Of a stretch of DNA of 64,000 bases, positions 53,626 to 63,055 are shown one piece after another. The stretch comes from Micromonospora profundi (GTDB lineage: Bacteria > Actinomycetota > Actinomycetes > Mycobacteriales > Micromonosporaceae). Each line of letters opens with the position of its first letter. The stretch's first letter is position 1. Made by a program: the position numbers and the translations under genes. Under the pieces are notes generated by a model. The model had not been told where the DNA came from and did not search any database. It was given only the letters and a program-made list of their open reading frames with translations. The stretch is taken from contig NZ_JAATJK010000001.1 in NCBI RefSeq assembly GCF_011927785.1, positions 3,348,001 through 3,412,000 of the forward strand, given 5' to 3'.

Positions 53626-54228
53626 ATGGACACCGTCCCGCGCATCCGCGCCGCCCGCTGGGCAGACAAAGACCACGTCGCCGCACTCATCGCCGACGCC
53701 CTCCAACTCAGCCCTCTCGCAACATGGCTAATTCCCGATCCAGGGCCACGGCGCCGCATCCTCACCGACGTCCTCGACATCTGGATCGAACACGCCATGT
53801 TTTACGGCGACATCTACCTCACCGACGACGCCACCGCCGCGACCGTCGGCTTCCACCGATACCGGCCGATCCCGCCCCCAGCGAACTACCCCACCCGCCT
53901 GGACGACGCCGCAGGCGCCCACGCCGACCGATTCGACCTACTCGACCGCCTGCTCGCCAAGCAGCGACCCACCGAACCCCATTACCACCTCGCTTTTCTC
54001 GCCGCACAACCCATAGCCAGAGGCTCCGGACACGCCACGGCTTTGCTCAACCACCACTGCAGCCGGCTCGACCACGTGAACCTGCTGTCCTGGACCAGCA
54101 CCACTGCCGACGCCCAGAGCATGCACATCCGTCATGGCTACACGCCACAACCGACCATCAACCTGCCCGAAGGCCCGGCCATCTGCCCCATGCGCCGCAA
54201 CCCCGCCACGCGACGCCCGGCCACCTAA
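53626..54228 (+). CDS. GNAT-family N-acetyltransferase
   Basis: 200 aa. The GNAT fold is seen in RIRAARWADKDHVAALIADA, HLAFLAAQPIARGSGHATAL (the acetyl-CoA R/Q-x-x-G-x-G/A-like loop) and a late YTPQPTINLPEGP. It acetylates an amine of an unknown small molecule or protein. A Shine-Dalgarno-like GGGAAAG lies about 7 bases upstream. It ends a run of co-directional genes starting at the permease. Confidence 0.82.
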   Translation: MDTVPRIRAARWADKDHVAALIADALQLSPLATWLIPDPGPRRRILTDVLDIWIEHAMFYGDIYLTDDATAATVGFHRYRPIPPPANYPTRLDDAAGAHADRFDLLDRLLAKQRPTEPHYHLAFLAAQPIARGSGHATALLNHHCSRLDHVNLLSWTSTTADAQSMHIRHGYTPQPTINLPEGPAICPMRRNPATRRPAT

Positions 54229-54933
54229 ACCCAGCTCCGGCCGATAGCGGTCGTCCATCCACTCTCTGAGCCCCATGTAACCCTTCGACCAGTGGACGAG
54301 GCAGCGAGAGGTAGGACGATAGATCAGCGCCCCATTGACCGCTCTGGCTGGCCAAGCGGGAGTAGTGAGGGTTGACCTCTTCGATCACCTCTGGGAGGTC
54401 ACGCCGCACCGCTCGTCCGCATCGCCGCAGGTCAGGGCCCTCAGTTCTGTGCAATGTCGATGAGCACTTCCGGCGCAGGGACCTCTTCGCCAACGTGCGC
54501 CCAATCCGCTCCACTTGCAAGGTCAGGCCTCCCAGCAGCTCCTTACCGCCGCGACCTGCGCACCCCTCGGTCAGGGAACATAGAATGCTGTCGACTGACG
54601 TGTAGAACCGCGGAGCACCCCGCAGTGAGACAGGACGCTGCACCAACTCTGACCTGCAGGAACGAGCAGGCGCAGCTAGGGGTGGGTGCAGCTATGTGCC
54701 GATCGGTGCAGTTGGAAGCCGTTCAGTGCACCCCTCCTGCTCCCTACCTGCTCCCCGATTCCGGGCTCGTGTCTCGGCTGCTGCCGCCAGGTTGAGATGA
54801 ACGTGCTGAACATCGTTCGGCAACGGATTACGACTACAAGCCCCGGCGGCCTCGGCTAACGCCGACGCCCAGCCCAGCGACCGATAGCCCTTGGCTCTTT
54901 CGACCTGCTCCCCACTGCCGCAGCCACAACCGG
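54229..54933. other. Gene-poor stretch
   Basis: About 700 bases without a convincing gene. A minus-strand frame at 54158-54646 (with LPEVIEEVNPHYSRLASQSG) may be a decayed remnant but has no recognisable homology and overlaps the acetyltransferase 3' end. Several TGCAG-containing short repeats lie near 54660-54735. Confidence 0.4.
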
Positions 54934-54969
54934 ATGCCGCGCCTTATCAGGCGTGACAGGCTGTTCGGC

Positions 54970-55380
54970 ATGGGCGCTGCCGACGATCGTTCCCATCCGA
55001 CGCTGAGGATCAACAACGGCCTGCTCCTCGCACGGGATGGTGTCGGCACTTGGCTAATCCAGGGCGCTGCCGACGGGTTGGTCTACCCGGCCGGGGACCG
55101 GCCGGCGTGGCTGTTGCCACTGCTGGAGCGCACCCCGAGCGACATCAGTGCGGTGATGTCTGACGTACCGGTTGCCGACACCCCCCTTCCCGCTCTCGTG
55201 CGGTTCGCGCTCACCGCTTGGGGGGAGCACTGGCCGGCGCTGGCACTCGATTGGTTGGACGCCGGCTGGCCGACCCGGGATCTGCTCGACGTACTGGCCG
55301 ACATGAAGGACTCGAACGAACTTTCCCAGCCGCTTCGCTACCGAGCACTTCGCCTCTGGCGCGCCTCGGCGCATGCCTGA
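54970..55380 (+). CDS. Small hypothetical protein
   Basis: 136 aa from the ATG at 54970 (12 further codons upstream are possible). LRINNGLLLARDGVGTWLIQ and a C-terminal helical part (LADMKDSNELSQPLRYRALR) are visible. No membrane segment, motif or family was recognised. It sits alone in a sparse region; the coding character looks acceptable, but no ribosome binding site is obvious. Confidence 0.5.
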   Translation: MGAADDRSHPTLRINNGLLLARDGVGTWLIQGAADGLVYPAGDRPAWLLPLLERTPSDISAVMSDVPVADTPLPALVRFALTAWGEHWPALALDWLDAGWPTRDLLDVLADMKDSNELSQPLRYRALRLWRASAHA

Positions 55381-55606
55381 CGGCCTGACAAGCCCGAATC
55401 TCGGAGCCGCCCCGACCAACGCCAACCCTACGCCGAACTGCACGCGGGGCACTCTCAGTGATGCCATAGCTACGGAGGCCGAAGCAACGGCGAGCTGGCT
55501 TCGAACCTGCGACGCTGTACTTTGTGAGCCGTCCGGTGAGTCTTCGATGGTGACGGTAGCTGCCGTGGACCTCCTGCTCGGGCCGGCGGAGGATCGAGCC
55601 GGATAG
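55373..55606 (+). CDS. Possible small protein
   Basis: A 77-aa frame overlapping the previous stop by 8 bases. Low-complexity Ala/Thr-rich, no recognisable motif. It may be spurious; recorded because the overlap would allow coupling. Confidence 0.2.
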   Translation: MPDGLTSPNLGAAPTNANPTPNCTRGTLSDAIATEAEATASWLRTCDAVLCEPSGESSMVTVAAVDLLLGPAEDRAG

Positions 55607-55629
55607 ATCAGACGGACGACGTGTCCGTA

Positions 55630-55953
55630 TCAGCTCCTCTCGACGTTGATGTGACCTTCTTCGAGGGCCTTCTCGATCATCACCAGCATCTCGGCCCTGT
55701 CGTGCGCCTCAGCTGTCAGCGTCCAGGTCAGGTACCCGCGTCCGTCGTCGATCTGGTCAACGAGGCCGGCTTGGCGCATCTGCTTGAGGGCCTTCGACAG
55801 GTGGCCGTCGCCGGGCCTCGCCCCCCAGCGCTCGACGAGGGCTGCAGCGAGTTCGGTGTATCGAAGCTGCCGATCAGCGAGCGTCAGCAAGATCGAAGCC
55901 CACCAGCTGTGCCCGAAAACCTGCTCCAAGATCCGAAAGTGGATCAATGCCAC
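55630..55953 (-). CDS. HxlR-like winged-helix regulator
   Basis: 107 aa. HFRILEQVFGHSWWASILLT, RYTELAAALVERWGARPGDG, LSKALKQMRQAGLVDQIDDG and YLTWTLTAEAHDRAEML follow the HxlR pattern (recognition helix then beta wing). It lacks the usual N-terminal cysteine. A lone small regulator; target unknown. Confidence 0.7.
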   Translation of the reverse strand: MALIHFRILEQVFGHSWWASILLTLADRQLRYTELAAALVERWGARPGDGHLSKALKQMRQAGLVDQIDDGRGYLTWTLTAEAHDRAEMLVMIEKALEEGHINVERS

Positions 55954-56347
55954 AGTTCATCGTCTCCCCCCGCACAGGTGCCCAACGCCTGGCCTGAGAC
56001 GTCAGCTGTCGTGCATCTGACACTGCGCGAAGGACTCACTTCACCGAGTAGTCGCAGCGGTGTCAAGGCCTCTCGTTTATCGACCTGACAAAGAGCCGCC
56101 GGTTAGAGCCGCTTTGGGTGAAAACGAAATCCATCCGTAACAAGCAGTGGTTGCCGAGGCCCCGCTCTGATCAGCGCCCCGCGCGGAGCTGAGCAGTCCG
56201 TCGCGGTGGCGCGATATGGCCCTACCAGCGGTGCGCACGATCTGGACGCACGATTGGCGCGCGCGGTTGTAGCGCACTCACGTGCCGTAGCGGCAGGCTC
56301 TGATCCTGGGATAGGACAGAACATGTTGACCGTGATGGAGGCAACTG
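55954..56347. other. Intergenic stretch before the pilus operon
   Basis: 394 bases with no supportable coding frame. The right end holds GGAGG (about 56337-56341) serving the GTG at 56348. It presumably contains the promoter of the lipoprotein-Tad operon; no clear -35/-10 pair was recognised. Confidence 0.4.
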
Positions 56348-56908
56348 GTGGCACACCGTAGGGGGAGGGTGGTGGCCGTGCTCGCGCTCATCGGCCTGAT
56401 GGGAATTGGGGCAGGTTGCACACGTGGTGACGGTGACAAGACTGGCTCACCAGCGCCGACGTCCGGCGACCACTCCACCTCTCCCGCCGAACCGGTTACG
56501 CCGGAGGATCTTGCGCTGGGTGCGTACCGCAGCATGTGGGCCGCCTACGACGACGCCGGGCTGACGTCCAACCCGGACCATCCGGAGCTGGCAAAATTCG
56601 CGGCCGGCGATGCGCTGAAGGTCTTGAGAAGCGGCCTGGAATCCGATCGTCGCGAAGGGCTGGTCGGACAGGGCGAAGTCGTTGTGAATCCGTCGATCCA
56701 GTCCCTCACGCCCGCGGCCGCGCCGACGCAGGCAAAAGTCCGAGACTGCGCGGATACCTCCGGCGCGACCAGGGTGAGAGCGACTCCGAATGGCACTCCG
56801 TTTACCGACTCACCCGGCGGGCGCCGACTGGTCAACGCCACCGTGAGCATGGTCGGCGAGAGCTGGAAGGTGACGTCCTTTGGGGTACAGGGGGTCGGCT
56901 CGTGCTGA
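56348..56908 (+). CDS. Secreted lipoprotein
   Basis: 186 aa, GTG start with GGAGG upstream. Signal peptide RRGRVVAVLALIGLMGIGAG followed by a lipobox cysteine (GAGC, residue 24). A Ser/Thr/Pro-rich linker leads to a globular part with EDLALGAYRSMWAAYDDAG and VVNPSIQSLTPAAAPTQAKV, which looks like a small solute-binding-like or NTF2-like fold. It precedes and overlaps the next gene, so it belongs to the Tad operon region. Function unknown. Confidence 0.75.
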   Translation: MAHRRGRVVAVLALIGLMGIGAGCTRGDGDKTGSPAPTSGDHSTSPAEPVTPEDLALGAYRSMWAAYDDAGLTSNPDHPELAKFAAGDALKVLRSGLESDRREGLVGQGEVVVNPSIQSLTPAAAPTQAKVRDCADTSGATRVRATPNGTPFTDSPGGRRLVNATVSMVGESWKVTSFGVQGVGSC

Positions 56909-57774
56909 GGCTCCGGCTCCGGCCCGCTGCCGGTGTCATACCCGCAGCCTTCTGCCTGGTTCTGCTGGTGGTTGCGTCTCCCGCCCAGGCTGACAAGTGG
57001 AAACCGGTGGACTGCGGCATAACCCCTGACGTGCCTGAGTGTTCGGTCGAGGTAGGTACACCGCCCTCGACCGGCGACGGGAACTCTGGGGACGAACACA
57101 ACGGCGGGCCGAACACCGGCGGCGGCTCCGGTGGTGGGCACGGGGGTGCGGACGGTTGCCGTTACATCTTGATTGGCCGGGACGGACCGCCGTCTGGCGC
57201 CGCTCAGCCCGGAGCGTGGTACTCACGCCACTGCGTCAACGATGGCGGGGCTTCGGCGAAGCTGCCCGTGTGGATCGCAGATGCACAGTCGCCGGATCCG
57301 GCGGTCTTGGCGCGGTCTGCGATTTCCCGGCTGAATCTGCCTGCGCCGACGATCCGGGCCAATCCCGCGCCGCCGGCGGCTCAGCTGCTGAACGTGCCGA
57401 CGTGGCTGTGGCTGGACGGCCCTTCTTATCGGGCACGGTCAGCGACGGCTTCGGTGCCCGGCCTGAGCGTGACGGCGACAGCCTCTCCGGCCCAGGTGCG
57501 GTGGTCGACTGGTGACGGTGCGTCCTTCACCTGCTCGGGCGCGGGAATTCCGTGGAGCGCGGGCATGGATCCGGCAGCAGCGTCGAGTTGCAGCCACACC
57601 TACAAGGCCCCGTCGAGTGGCCAACCGGGCGGCGTGTACGAGGTGCGGGCGACGGTGACCTGGGAGATCGGCTGGGTCGGCGGCGGCACGTCGGGGTCGG
57701 TCGAACCAGTAACGACAACCGCCACGGTGCCGCTTCGGGTGCAGCGCTCGTCCGCGCTCAACGGGGCGGGCTGA
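56902..57774 (+). CDS. Secreted protein with PKD/Ig-like part
   Basis: 290 aa from the GTG at 56902, overlapping the lipoprotein stop; the open frame upstream is rejected. A signal peptide (VIPAAFCLVLLVVASPAQA) is followed by a Gly/Asp-rich linker and by paired cysteines. The C-terminal half is beta-rich (GLSVTATASPAQVRWSTGDG, GGVYEVRATVTWEIGW), a PKD-like look. It precedes CpaB and probably forms an exported component or accessory of the pilus locus. Confidence 0.75.
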   Translation: MLRLRLRPAAGVIPAAFCLVLLVVASPAQADKWKPVDCGITPDVPECSVEVGTPPSTGDGNSGDEHNGGPNTGGGSGGGHGGADGCRYILIGRDGPPSGAAQPGAWYSRHCVNDGGASAKLPVWIADAQSPDPAVLARSAISRLNLPAPTIRANPAPPAAQLLNVPTWLWLDGPSYRARSATASVPGLSVTATASPAQVRWSTGDGASFTCSGAGIPWSAGMDPAAASSCSHTYKAPSSGQPGGVYEVRATVTWEIGWVGGGTSGSVEPVTTTATVPLRVQRSSALNGAG

Positions 57775-57777
57775 CCG

Positions 57778-58437
57778 ATGGCAGTGTCATTGACGAGAGC
57801 ACCGGCCACGGCGGCGAACGGGCGACCGTCGTCCACACCTCCGCCCGTTGGGGTGCGCCGACGTTCACCGCGCAACGTGGTGCTGGGGCTGGTTCTCGCA
57901 ATCGCGTGCTCACTGCTGTTCGCCGGCACCGCGTTGCGGACCGATCCGGCAACTCCGGTCCTTGCGCTGGCCCGCGACGTGAGGGCAGGCCAGACGATCC
58001 GGGACCCAGACCTGAAGGTCGTGCGGATCGTGCCCGGCGATGCCGTGCAGGTGGTCGGCGAATCGCAGCGCGAGACGGTCGTCGGTCGGACGGCGGCGGT
58101 GCCACTGGTGGCCGGGAGCCTCTTGTCGCCCGGCCAGATGGGTGGCTCGGCGTTTCCGCCGGTGGGCCAATCAGTCGTCGCCGTCGGCGTCAAGGCGGGC
58201 AAGGCACCGGCCGGGATGACCGTGGGTTCGCGGGTGACCGTTCTGGTCGTGCCTCCGACGGGCAACGGAACCGCAGCTGTGCAGCCGGTAAGGGCGTCCG
58301 CGTCGGTGTCAGCGATCGAGGTTCCGGACGCTGCCGGGCTGACGGCCGTGTCGCTCCTGCTGTCGTCAGACGCGGCACTGCAGGTCAGCGTCGCTTCGGG
58401 AGACGTATCGCTGATTCTGCAGGGCTCGGGCGGCTGA
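57778..58437 (+). CDS. SAF-domain protein, CpaB-like
   Basis: 219 aa, ATG 3 bases after the previous stop. One transmembrane helix at about 33-52 (VVLGLVLAIACSLLFAGTAL), then the SAF domain (VLALARDVRAGQTIRDPDLK, GSLLSPGQMGGSAFPPVGQS). CpaB/RcpC is the inner membrane and periplasmic factor of Flp pilus assembly. It starts the conserved Tad gene order. Confidence 0.85.
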   Translation: MAVSLTRAPATAANGRPSSTPPPVGVRRRSPRNVVLGLVLAIACSLLFAGTALRTDPATPVLALARDVRAGQTIRDPDLKVVRIVPGDAVQVVGESQRETVVGRTAAVPLVAGSLLSPGQMGGSAFPPVGQSVVAVGVKAGKAPAGMTVGSRVTVLVVPPTGNGTAAVQPVRASASVSAIEVPDAAGLTAVSLLLSSDAALQVSVASGDVSLILQGSGG

Positions 58438-58442
58438 GCACC

Positions 58443-59303
58443 GTGTTGATCGGGGTGACGAGCGCGAAGGGCTCGCCGGGCGCGACGACGCTCGCCCTGG
58501 GGCTGGCACTGCGTTGGCCCGAACCTGGCGCCGTAGTCGTGGAGGCGGACCCTGCGGGCGGCGACCTGATGGCGCGGTTCGGTCGCACCTACCACGATGG
58601 CGGGCGGGAGCCAGGGCTGGCGTCGATGGCCGCTGATGCCCGGGCCGGGGCCGACGTCCGAACGGATCCGTCTCGGTGGGTGCAACCGTTGCCGGCCGGG
58701 GTGGATGTGGTCCTGGCGGAGCCTGGCGCCGCGGCGGCGAGCCTGCGGGCGTTAGCTGTGCGGGGACCTCGGATGCTGCGAGTGCTGGCCGCTGGCCGGT
58801 CGGCGGTGGTGCTCGACGTGGGCCGGTGGGAGCCGGCTTCGCCGGCGTCCGCGCTGCTATCGGCAGTGGACGTCCTGCTGGTGGTGCTGAGGCCCGTACA
58901 AGATGAGGTTCGGGTTGCGGATGTGCGACTGAACGGCCCGACGGGCCGACCAATCCCATCAGCAAAGGGTAGAGACCTCAGCCAGGGACGCGAGCACGTC
59001 GAGCAGCTGACCGGATTGGTCCGGGACGTACAGCTGGTGACCGTAGGCGGCGACGGGTGGCCGGCAGTGGAGGTGGCCGGCAGCCTTGGGCTGCCGCTGG
59101 CCGCGACCGTCCCGAACGACCGTCGAGGCGCCGGGATTCTGGCCGGACGCATGGTGCCGCGGCGCGGTTGGCAGTCGACGGGCTGGACGCGGTTGCCACT
59201 GCTGCGGGCCTGTCGTGGCCTTGCACTGGACCTCGATCGGCACGCCAGTACCGAGACGTCCGTCGCGCAGGTGACGGAGCACGCCGGGGTGAGCGGCCGA
59301 TGA
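58443..59303 (+). CDS. MinD/ParA-like ATPase, CpaE-like
   Basis: 286 aa from the GTG at 58443; the frame is open upstream but antisense-like. The deviant Walker A is SAKGSPGATTLALGLALRWP near the N-terminus, then VVVEADPAGGDLMARFGRTY. It has the CpaE/TadZ position, where it localises Tad assembly at the membrane. Its stop overlaps the CpaF-like start by ATGA. Confidence 0.85.
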   Translation: MLIGVTSAKGSPGATTLALGLALRWPEPGAVVVEADPAGGDLMARFGRTYHDGGREPGLASMAADARAGADVRTDPSRWVQPLPAGVDVVLAEPGAAAASLRALAVRGPRMLRVLAAGRSAVVLDVGRWEPASPASALLSAVDVLLVVLRPVQDEVRVADVRLNGPTGRPIPSAKGRDLSQGREHVEQLTGLVRDVQLVTVGGDGWPAVEVAGSLGLPLAATVPNDRRGAGILAGRMVPRRGWQSTGWTRLPLLRACRGLALDLDRHASTETSVAQVTEHAGVSGR

Positions 59304-60631
59304 ACGCTCGGCATTCCGCTCCGGGGAACAGCAGCATGGGCGTGGGGGGCGCCCACGCGCTGACCAGTGCTGAGCGAGAGGTTCTCGATGCGTTACGAGC
59401 CACGGTCGCCGTCCGGCTACAGGTGTCGGCCGTCGGCGGAGCAGACAGCACGGGCGACGTTGACCTGTTGATATCCAACGCCCTGGACGAGTGCGCGCGC
59501 GAGGCGTTGCACCATGGGCAACCCCCGCTGAGCGAGGCCGCTGAACATCGGATTCGACAAGCGTTGCGCAATTCCTTCCTTGGCGCCGGCGGGCTGCAAC
59601 CGCTCCTCGACGACGAGGCGATCGAGACCGTCAACATCAACGGCTGCGACAACGTGCAGGTGCAATACCGCGACGGCCGCCGCGCCCAGGTGGCCGCAGT
59701 CGCAAACTCCGATGCCGAACTGATCGAGCAGTTGCGCGACATGGGCGCTCGGCTCGGAGCCCATGAGCGCCGATTCGACCCGGACGCCCCCGAACTCGCC
59801 ATGCAGCTGCCTGGCGGAGCGCGTCTGCACGCGATGCAGGTCATCAGCGACCGCGTCGCGGTGTCGATCCGCCGGCACCCGATGGTGAAGGTGAGCCTGG
59901 ACGACCTGGTGGGGATGGGCGAGCTGACACCGACGATGGCGGATCTGTTCACCGGCCTGGTGTTGGCCCGTCGGAACATCGTCATCAGCGGCGGCCCCGC
60001 CGCGGGAAAGACCACATTCCTGCGAGCCCTCGCCTCCGCGATTCCCGCGCAGGAACGCCTGATCGTGATCGAGGACTCCCGCGAGCTGTCGCTGGACCCG
60101 CAGGTCCACCCGGACATGGTTTCGATGCAAGCACGGCAGGCGAACATCGAGGGCGTGGGCGAGTTCAGCCTGGATCAGTGCGTCCGCGCCGCGCTGCGGT
60201 TGACGCCGGATCGGGTCATCCTCGGCGAGGTTCGCGGGGCTGAGGTCGTGCAGATGGCCAAGGCGATGTCGATCGGGGTGGACGGGTCGATGGCGACGGT
60301 GCATGCCTCGTCGAGTTCGCAGGCGCTGCTGCGGATGACCACCTATGCGATGGAACCGCCGGCGTCCTATCCGCGAAGTGCCGCGACGTCGCTGCTGGGT
60401 GAGGCAGTGCACGTGGTCGTGCACTTGGACCGCACTCCCAATGGCCTTCGAGTGGTCTCCTCCGTCCGCGAGATCGTCGGCACCGACGGGGACCAGATCA
60501 TGTCCAACGAGGTATACCGGCCCGGTCCTGGCCGCCAGGCGGTACCGGCGACGAGGCTGCGGGACGAAACCATGGACCGGCTCGTCGATGTTGGCCTGGA
60601 TCCTGCTGTCCTCGACCGTGACGGGTGGTGA
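59300..60631 (+). CDS. Tad secretion ATPase, CpaF/TadA
   Basis: 443 aa from the ATG at 59300. NTE-like N-terminal helical part; Walker A ISGGPAAGKTTFLRALASAI (about 232-251), Asp box IVIEDSRELSL, Walker B LTPDRVILGEVRGAEVVQMA and the HASSSSQALLRM His box. Hexameric motor for pilin polymerisation. Highly diagnostic. Confidence 0.95.
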   Translation: MNARHSAPGNSSMGVGGAHALTSAEREVLDALRATVAVRLQVSAVGGADSTGDVDLLISNALDECAREALHHGQPPLSEAAEHRIRQALRNSFLGAGGLQPLLDDEAIETVNINGCDNVQVQYRDGRRAQVAAVANSDAELIEQLRDMGARLGAHERRFDPDAPELAMQLPGGARLHAMQVISDRVAVSIRRHPMVKVSLDDLVGMGELTPTMADLFTGLVLARRNIVISGGPAAGKTTFLRALASAIPAQERLIVIEDSRELSLDPQVHPDMVSMQARQANIEGVGEFSLDQCVRAALRLTPDRVILGEVRGAEVVQMAKAMSIGVDGSMATVHASSSSQALLRMTTYAMEPPASYPRSAATSLLGEAVHVVVHLDRTPNGLRVVSSVREIVGTDGDQIMSNEVYRPGPGRQAVPATRLRDETMDRLVDVGLDPAVLDRDGW

Positions 60632-61506
60632 CACGGATGGCCATGCCGGTCGTGCTGCTTGTCGGACTACTCGGCGGCCTTGGCCTGTGGCTGATCGTTG
60701 ACGGAGCCCGGCGGTGCGACCGTGACAGCCCTGCACCGATGGAGGGTTTGCTACGACGAGCTGGTGCGGCCGTAACTCCCCTGCGGGCCGTAACGGTGAT
60801 CATCGCGGCGGTGTTCTCGGGGCTGGTAACCGGCTGGCTGGTCGGCGCGATCTTGGCTGGGCTGGCAGCGTGGAGCCTTCCCACCGTGCTGGTCGGGAAC
60901 CGGGTTCATCAGCGTGAGCAAGAACAGTTGGAGGCGATCGCGGGCTGGACGGAAAGCTTGCGCGACACGCTGGCCGCGGCGGCTGGGCTGGAAGAGGCGA
61001 TCGCCGCGACGGCCGGCACCGCGCCAGCGGCGATCCGACCGCAGGTCATCGCGCTGGCGGAGGCGATCGACGCTGGGGTCCGCCTGCCGGTCGCGCTGCG
61101 CGCGTTCGCCGCTGATCTCGATCATCCGACCGGCGACATGGTCGTGGCGTCGTTGCTGCTGGCGGCCACCAGGCAGGCTCGCAACCTCGCCGAGCAGCTC
61201 GGCGCGCTCGCGGCAACCGCACGGGAGCAGGCTGCAGCACGCATGCGCATCCAGACCGAGTGGGCGACCACCCGCACGTCGGTGCGGATCATCATCGCGA
61301 TCACCCTGGTCATGGCCGTCGGACAGGTATTGCTCAACCGCACGTTCCTCGCTCCCTACGACACTCTGGCCGGGCAGGTCGTACTCGCCATCGTGGGTGC
61401 GATGTTCGCCGTCGGGTTCATCTGGCTCAGCCGGATGTCCCGGATCGACCGTGACGAGCGGGTGCTGGCCGGCGCCAACCCCCACCCCCAGGTGGTGATG
61501 AGGTGA
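60628..61506 (+). CDS. Tad membrane platform protein, TadB
   Basis: 292 aa from the GTG at 60628, overlapping the CpaF stop (GTGA). Type II secretion F-domain: REQEQLEAIAGWTESLRDTL, then AIAATAGTAPAAIRPQVIAL, with helices at both ends (VVLLVGLLGGLGLWLIV; VVLAIVGAMFAVGFIW). Inner membrane platform of the Flp pilus. Confidence 0.88.
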   Translation: MTRMAMPVVLLVGLLGGLGLWLIVDGARRCDRDSPAPMEGLLRRAGAAVTPLRAVTVIIAAVFSGLVTGWLVGAILAGLAAWSLPTVLVGNRVHQREQEQLEAIAGWTESLRDTLAAAAGLEEAIAATAGTAPAAIRPQVIALAEAIDAGVRLPVALRAFAADLDHPTGDMVVASLLLAATRQARNLAEQLGALAATAREQAAARMRIQTEWATTRTSVRIIIAITLVMAVGQVLLNRTFLAPYDTLAGQVVLAIVGAMFAVGFIWLSRMSRIDRDERVLAGANPHPQVVMR

Positions 61507-62363
61507 TCCGCGACGCGCTGCTGCTGGGGGCCGGCACCGGAACCGGCCTTGCGCTGGTCCTGCTGGGATTGCGTCCCAACCGACCCGCCCTGGTCGACGT
61601 GCTCGACGGCCTACGTCGTCCGGCCCGGCCGCCGATGACCGCCCGGCAACGCCGCTATCAGGTGCTGGGGGCGCCCCTCGTACGCCTGGGCCTGCCCACC
61701 GCCCGCACCCGGACCGATCTGGCAGTGCTGCAGAAAGATGTCCCCACGTTCCTTGCCGAGCAGGCTGCGGCCATCGGGCTGGGGGTACTGGCGTTGCCCG
61801 TCCTGGCTGCGTTGTGGGGTGTCGGCGGGTTGGTGCCGCTGTGGCTCGCCGGCCTGGGCGGACTGATCGGCTACCGATGGGCGGTCACCCGGGCCCGCGC
61901 CCTGGCGGAGAGGCGGCGTGCCCAGCTGCGCCACACCTTGTCGGTGATGCTCGACCTGGTCACCATCAGCCTGGCCGGTGGCGCCGGCGTCGAACAGGCC
62001 CTCGACGATGCCGCAAGCGTCTGCACCGGCTGGGCCGCCGACCAGCTGCGCGCCGCGCTGCGCACGGCCCGGCTGACCCGGCAGCCCCCGTGGCGGCCCC
62101 TTGGCCAATTGGGCCTCGACACCGGAGTGAACGAGTTGGCCGAGTTGGCCGCAACGATGCAGTTGGCCGGGGCTGAAGGGGCCCGGGTCCGCGCTTCCCT
62201 CGCTGCTCGGGCCTCGGGGATGCGCGCTCGCACAACCGCCGCAATGGAATCCGCCGCTCGCTCGGCCGGGGTCCGGATGTCGCTACCCGTCATGCTCATC
62301 GCCGTCGGCTACGGCCTGTTCCTGCTGTACCCGGCCATCGCGGCCATCCGCACCGGCCTCTGA
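61503..62363 (+). CDS. Tad membrane platform protein, TadC
   Basis: 286 aa, GTG overlapping the TadB stop. F-domain with LRHTLSVMLDLVTISLAGGA and a membrane-rich frame (IGLGVLALPVLAALWGVGGL; MLIAVGYGLFLLYPAIAAI). Partner of TadB. Confidence 0.88.
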   Translation: MIRDALLLGAGTGTGLALVLLGLRPNRPALVDVLDGLRRPARPPMTARQRRYQVLGAPLVRLGLPTARTRTDLAVLQKDVPTFLAEQAAAIGLGVLALPVLAALWGVGGLVPLWLAGLGGLIGYRWAVTRARALAERRRAQLRHTLSVMLDLVTISLAGGAGVEQALDDAASVCTGWAADQLRAALRTARLTRQPPWRPLGQLGLDTGVNELAELAATMQLAGAEGARVRASLAARASGMRARTTAAMESAARSAGVRMSLPVMLIAVGYGLFLLYPAIAAIRTGL

Positions 62364-62400
62364 AACCGCATTCGTATGGAGCTCGAAGGAGTTGTTCACC

Positions 62401-62595
62401 ATGATCCGCCGTCTACGCGCCAACTTTGCCTACGGGCTCAGGGCCATCCGTGAGAATCCCGAGCACGGAGCCGAAACCGTCGACACGATCATGTGGATCG
62501 CCATCTTCATCGTTGTCGTCGGCGGAATCGGCATGCTCTTCCGGGACACCGTGACGCAGTACTGGAACTCCCTGGTCATCACCATCGGTTTCTGA
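62401..62595 (+). CDS. Flp-like pilin
   Basis: 64 aa from the ATG at 62401, with GAAGGAG 9 bases upstream (TTG 62392 is the alternative). Short polar N-terminus (RRLRANFAYGLRAIRENPEH), then one hydrophobic helix (TIMWIAIFIVVVGGIGML). Position right after tadC and the size fit the major pilin of the Flp/Tad pilus. Confidence 0.78.
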   Translation: MIRRLRANFAYGLRAIRENPEHGAETVDTIMWIAIFIVVVGGIGMLFRDTVTQYWNSLVITIGF

Positions 62596-62606
62596 CCGTC
62601 ACGATC

Positions 62607-63029
62607 ATGGGGAGTCCGAGCAGGATCAGGCAGCACCTCCGCAGCAGACCTCGCGGCGACCGCGGCTCAGTCACGACCGAGACCGTCGGCTACACCGTCA
62701 TCTTCCTGCTCGCTCTGACCGTGATCGTGCAAGCCGCCGTCTGGTCGTTGGCCGATCAGTCGGCTCGGCACGCCGCTAAGGAGGCACTTCAGGCGGCGCG
62801 GGTCTACGGGGCGACGGCCGAATCCGGCCGCAGCGAAGCCGCTGAAGTCCTGGCCGAGACCAACCCGGCCGGCATCGACGACATCCAGATCACCGTGGAG
62901 CGTGGGCCGGTCACCACAACCGTCACGATCACCGGCACGGCGAACCGTGTCGTTCCCGTGCCAGGGCTCACCGTGCCCATCGAGGTCCAAGTCCAGGCAC
63001 CCACCGAAGATGTTCCACCCGTGAGCTGA
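62607..63029 (+). CDS. TadE-like pseudopilin
   Basis: 140 aa from the ATG at 62607. The class-III-pseudopilin start (RGDRGSVTTETVGYTVIFLL) has Glu 5 of the helix, then a coil and a beta domain (TTVTITGTANRVVPVPGLTV). Minor pilin-like component. Confidence 0.85.
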   Translation: MGSPSRIRQHLRSRPRGDRGSVTTETVGYTVIFLLALTVIVQAAVWSLADQSARHAAKEALQAARVYGATAESGRSEAAEVLAETNPAGIDDIQITVERGPVTTTVTITGTANRVVPVPGLTVPIEVQVQAPTEDVPPVS

Positions 63030-63055
63030 GACCAGGCGGAAGGAGCGAGGCGTCG

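Noticed and set aside
54158..54646. 162-codon minus-strand frame
   Set aside because: Overlaps the acetyltransferase 3' end, has no recognisable domain and poor coding character; at most a remnant.
57552..58442. Upstream extension of the CpaE-like frame
   Set aside because: Runs out of phase through the CpaB-like gene with Arg/Gly-rich low-complexity translation.
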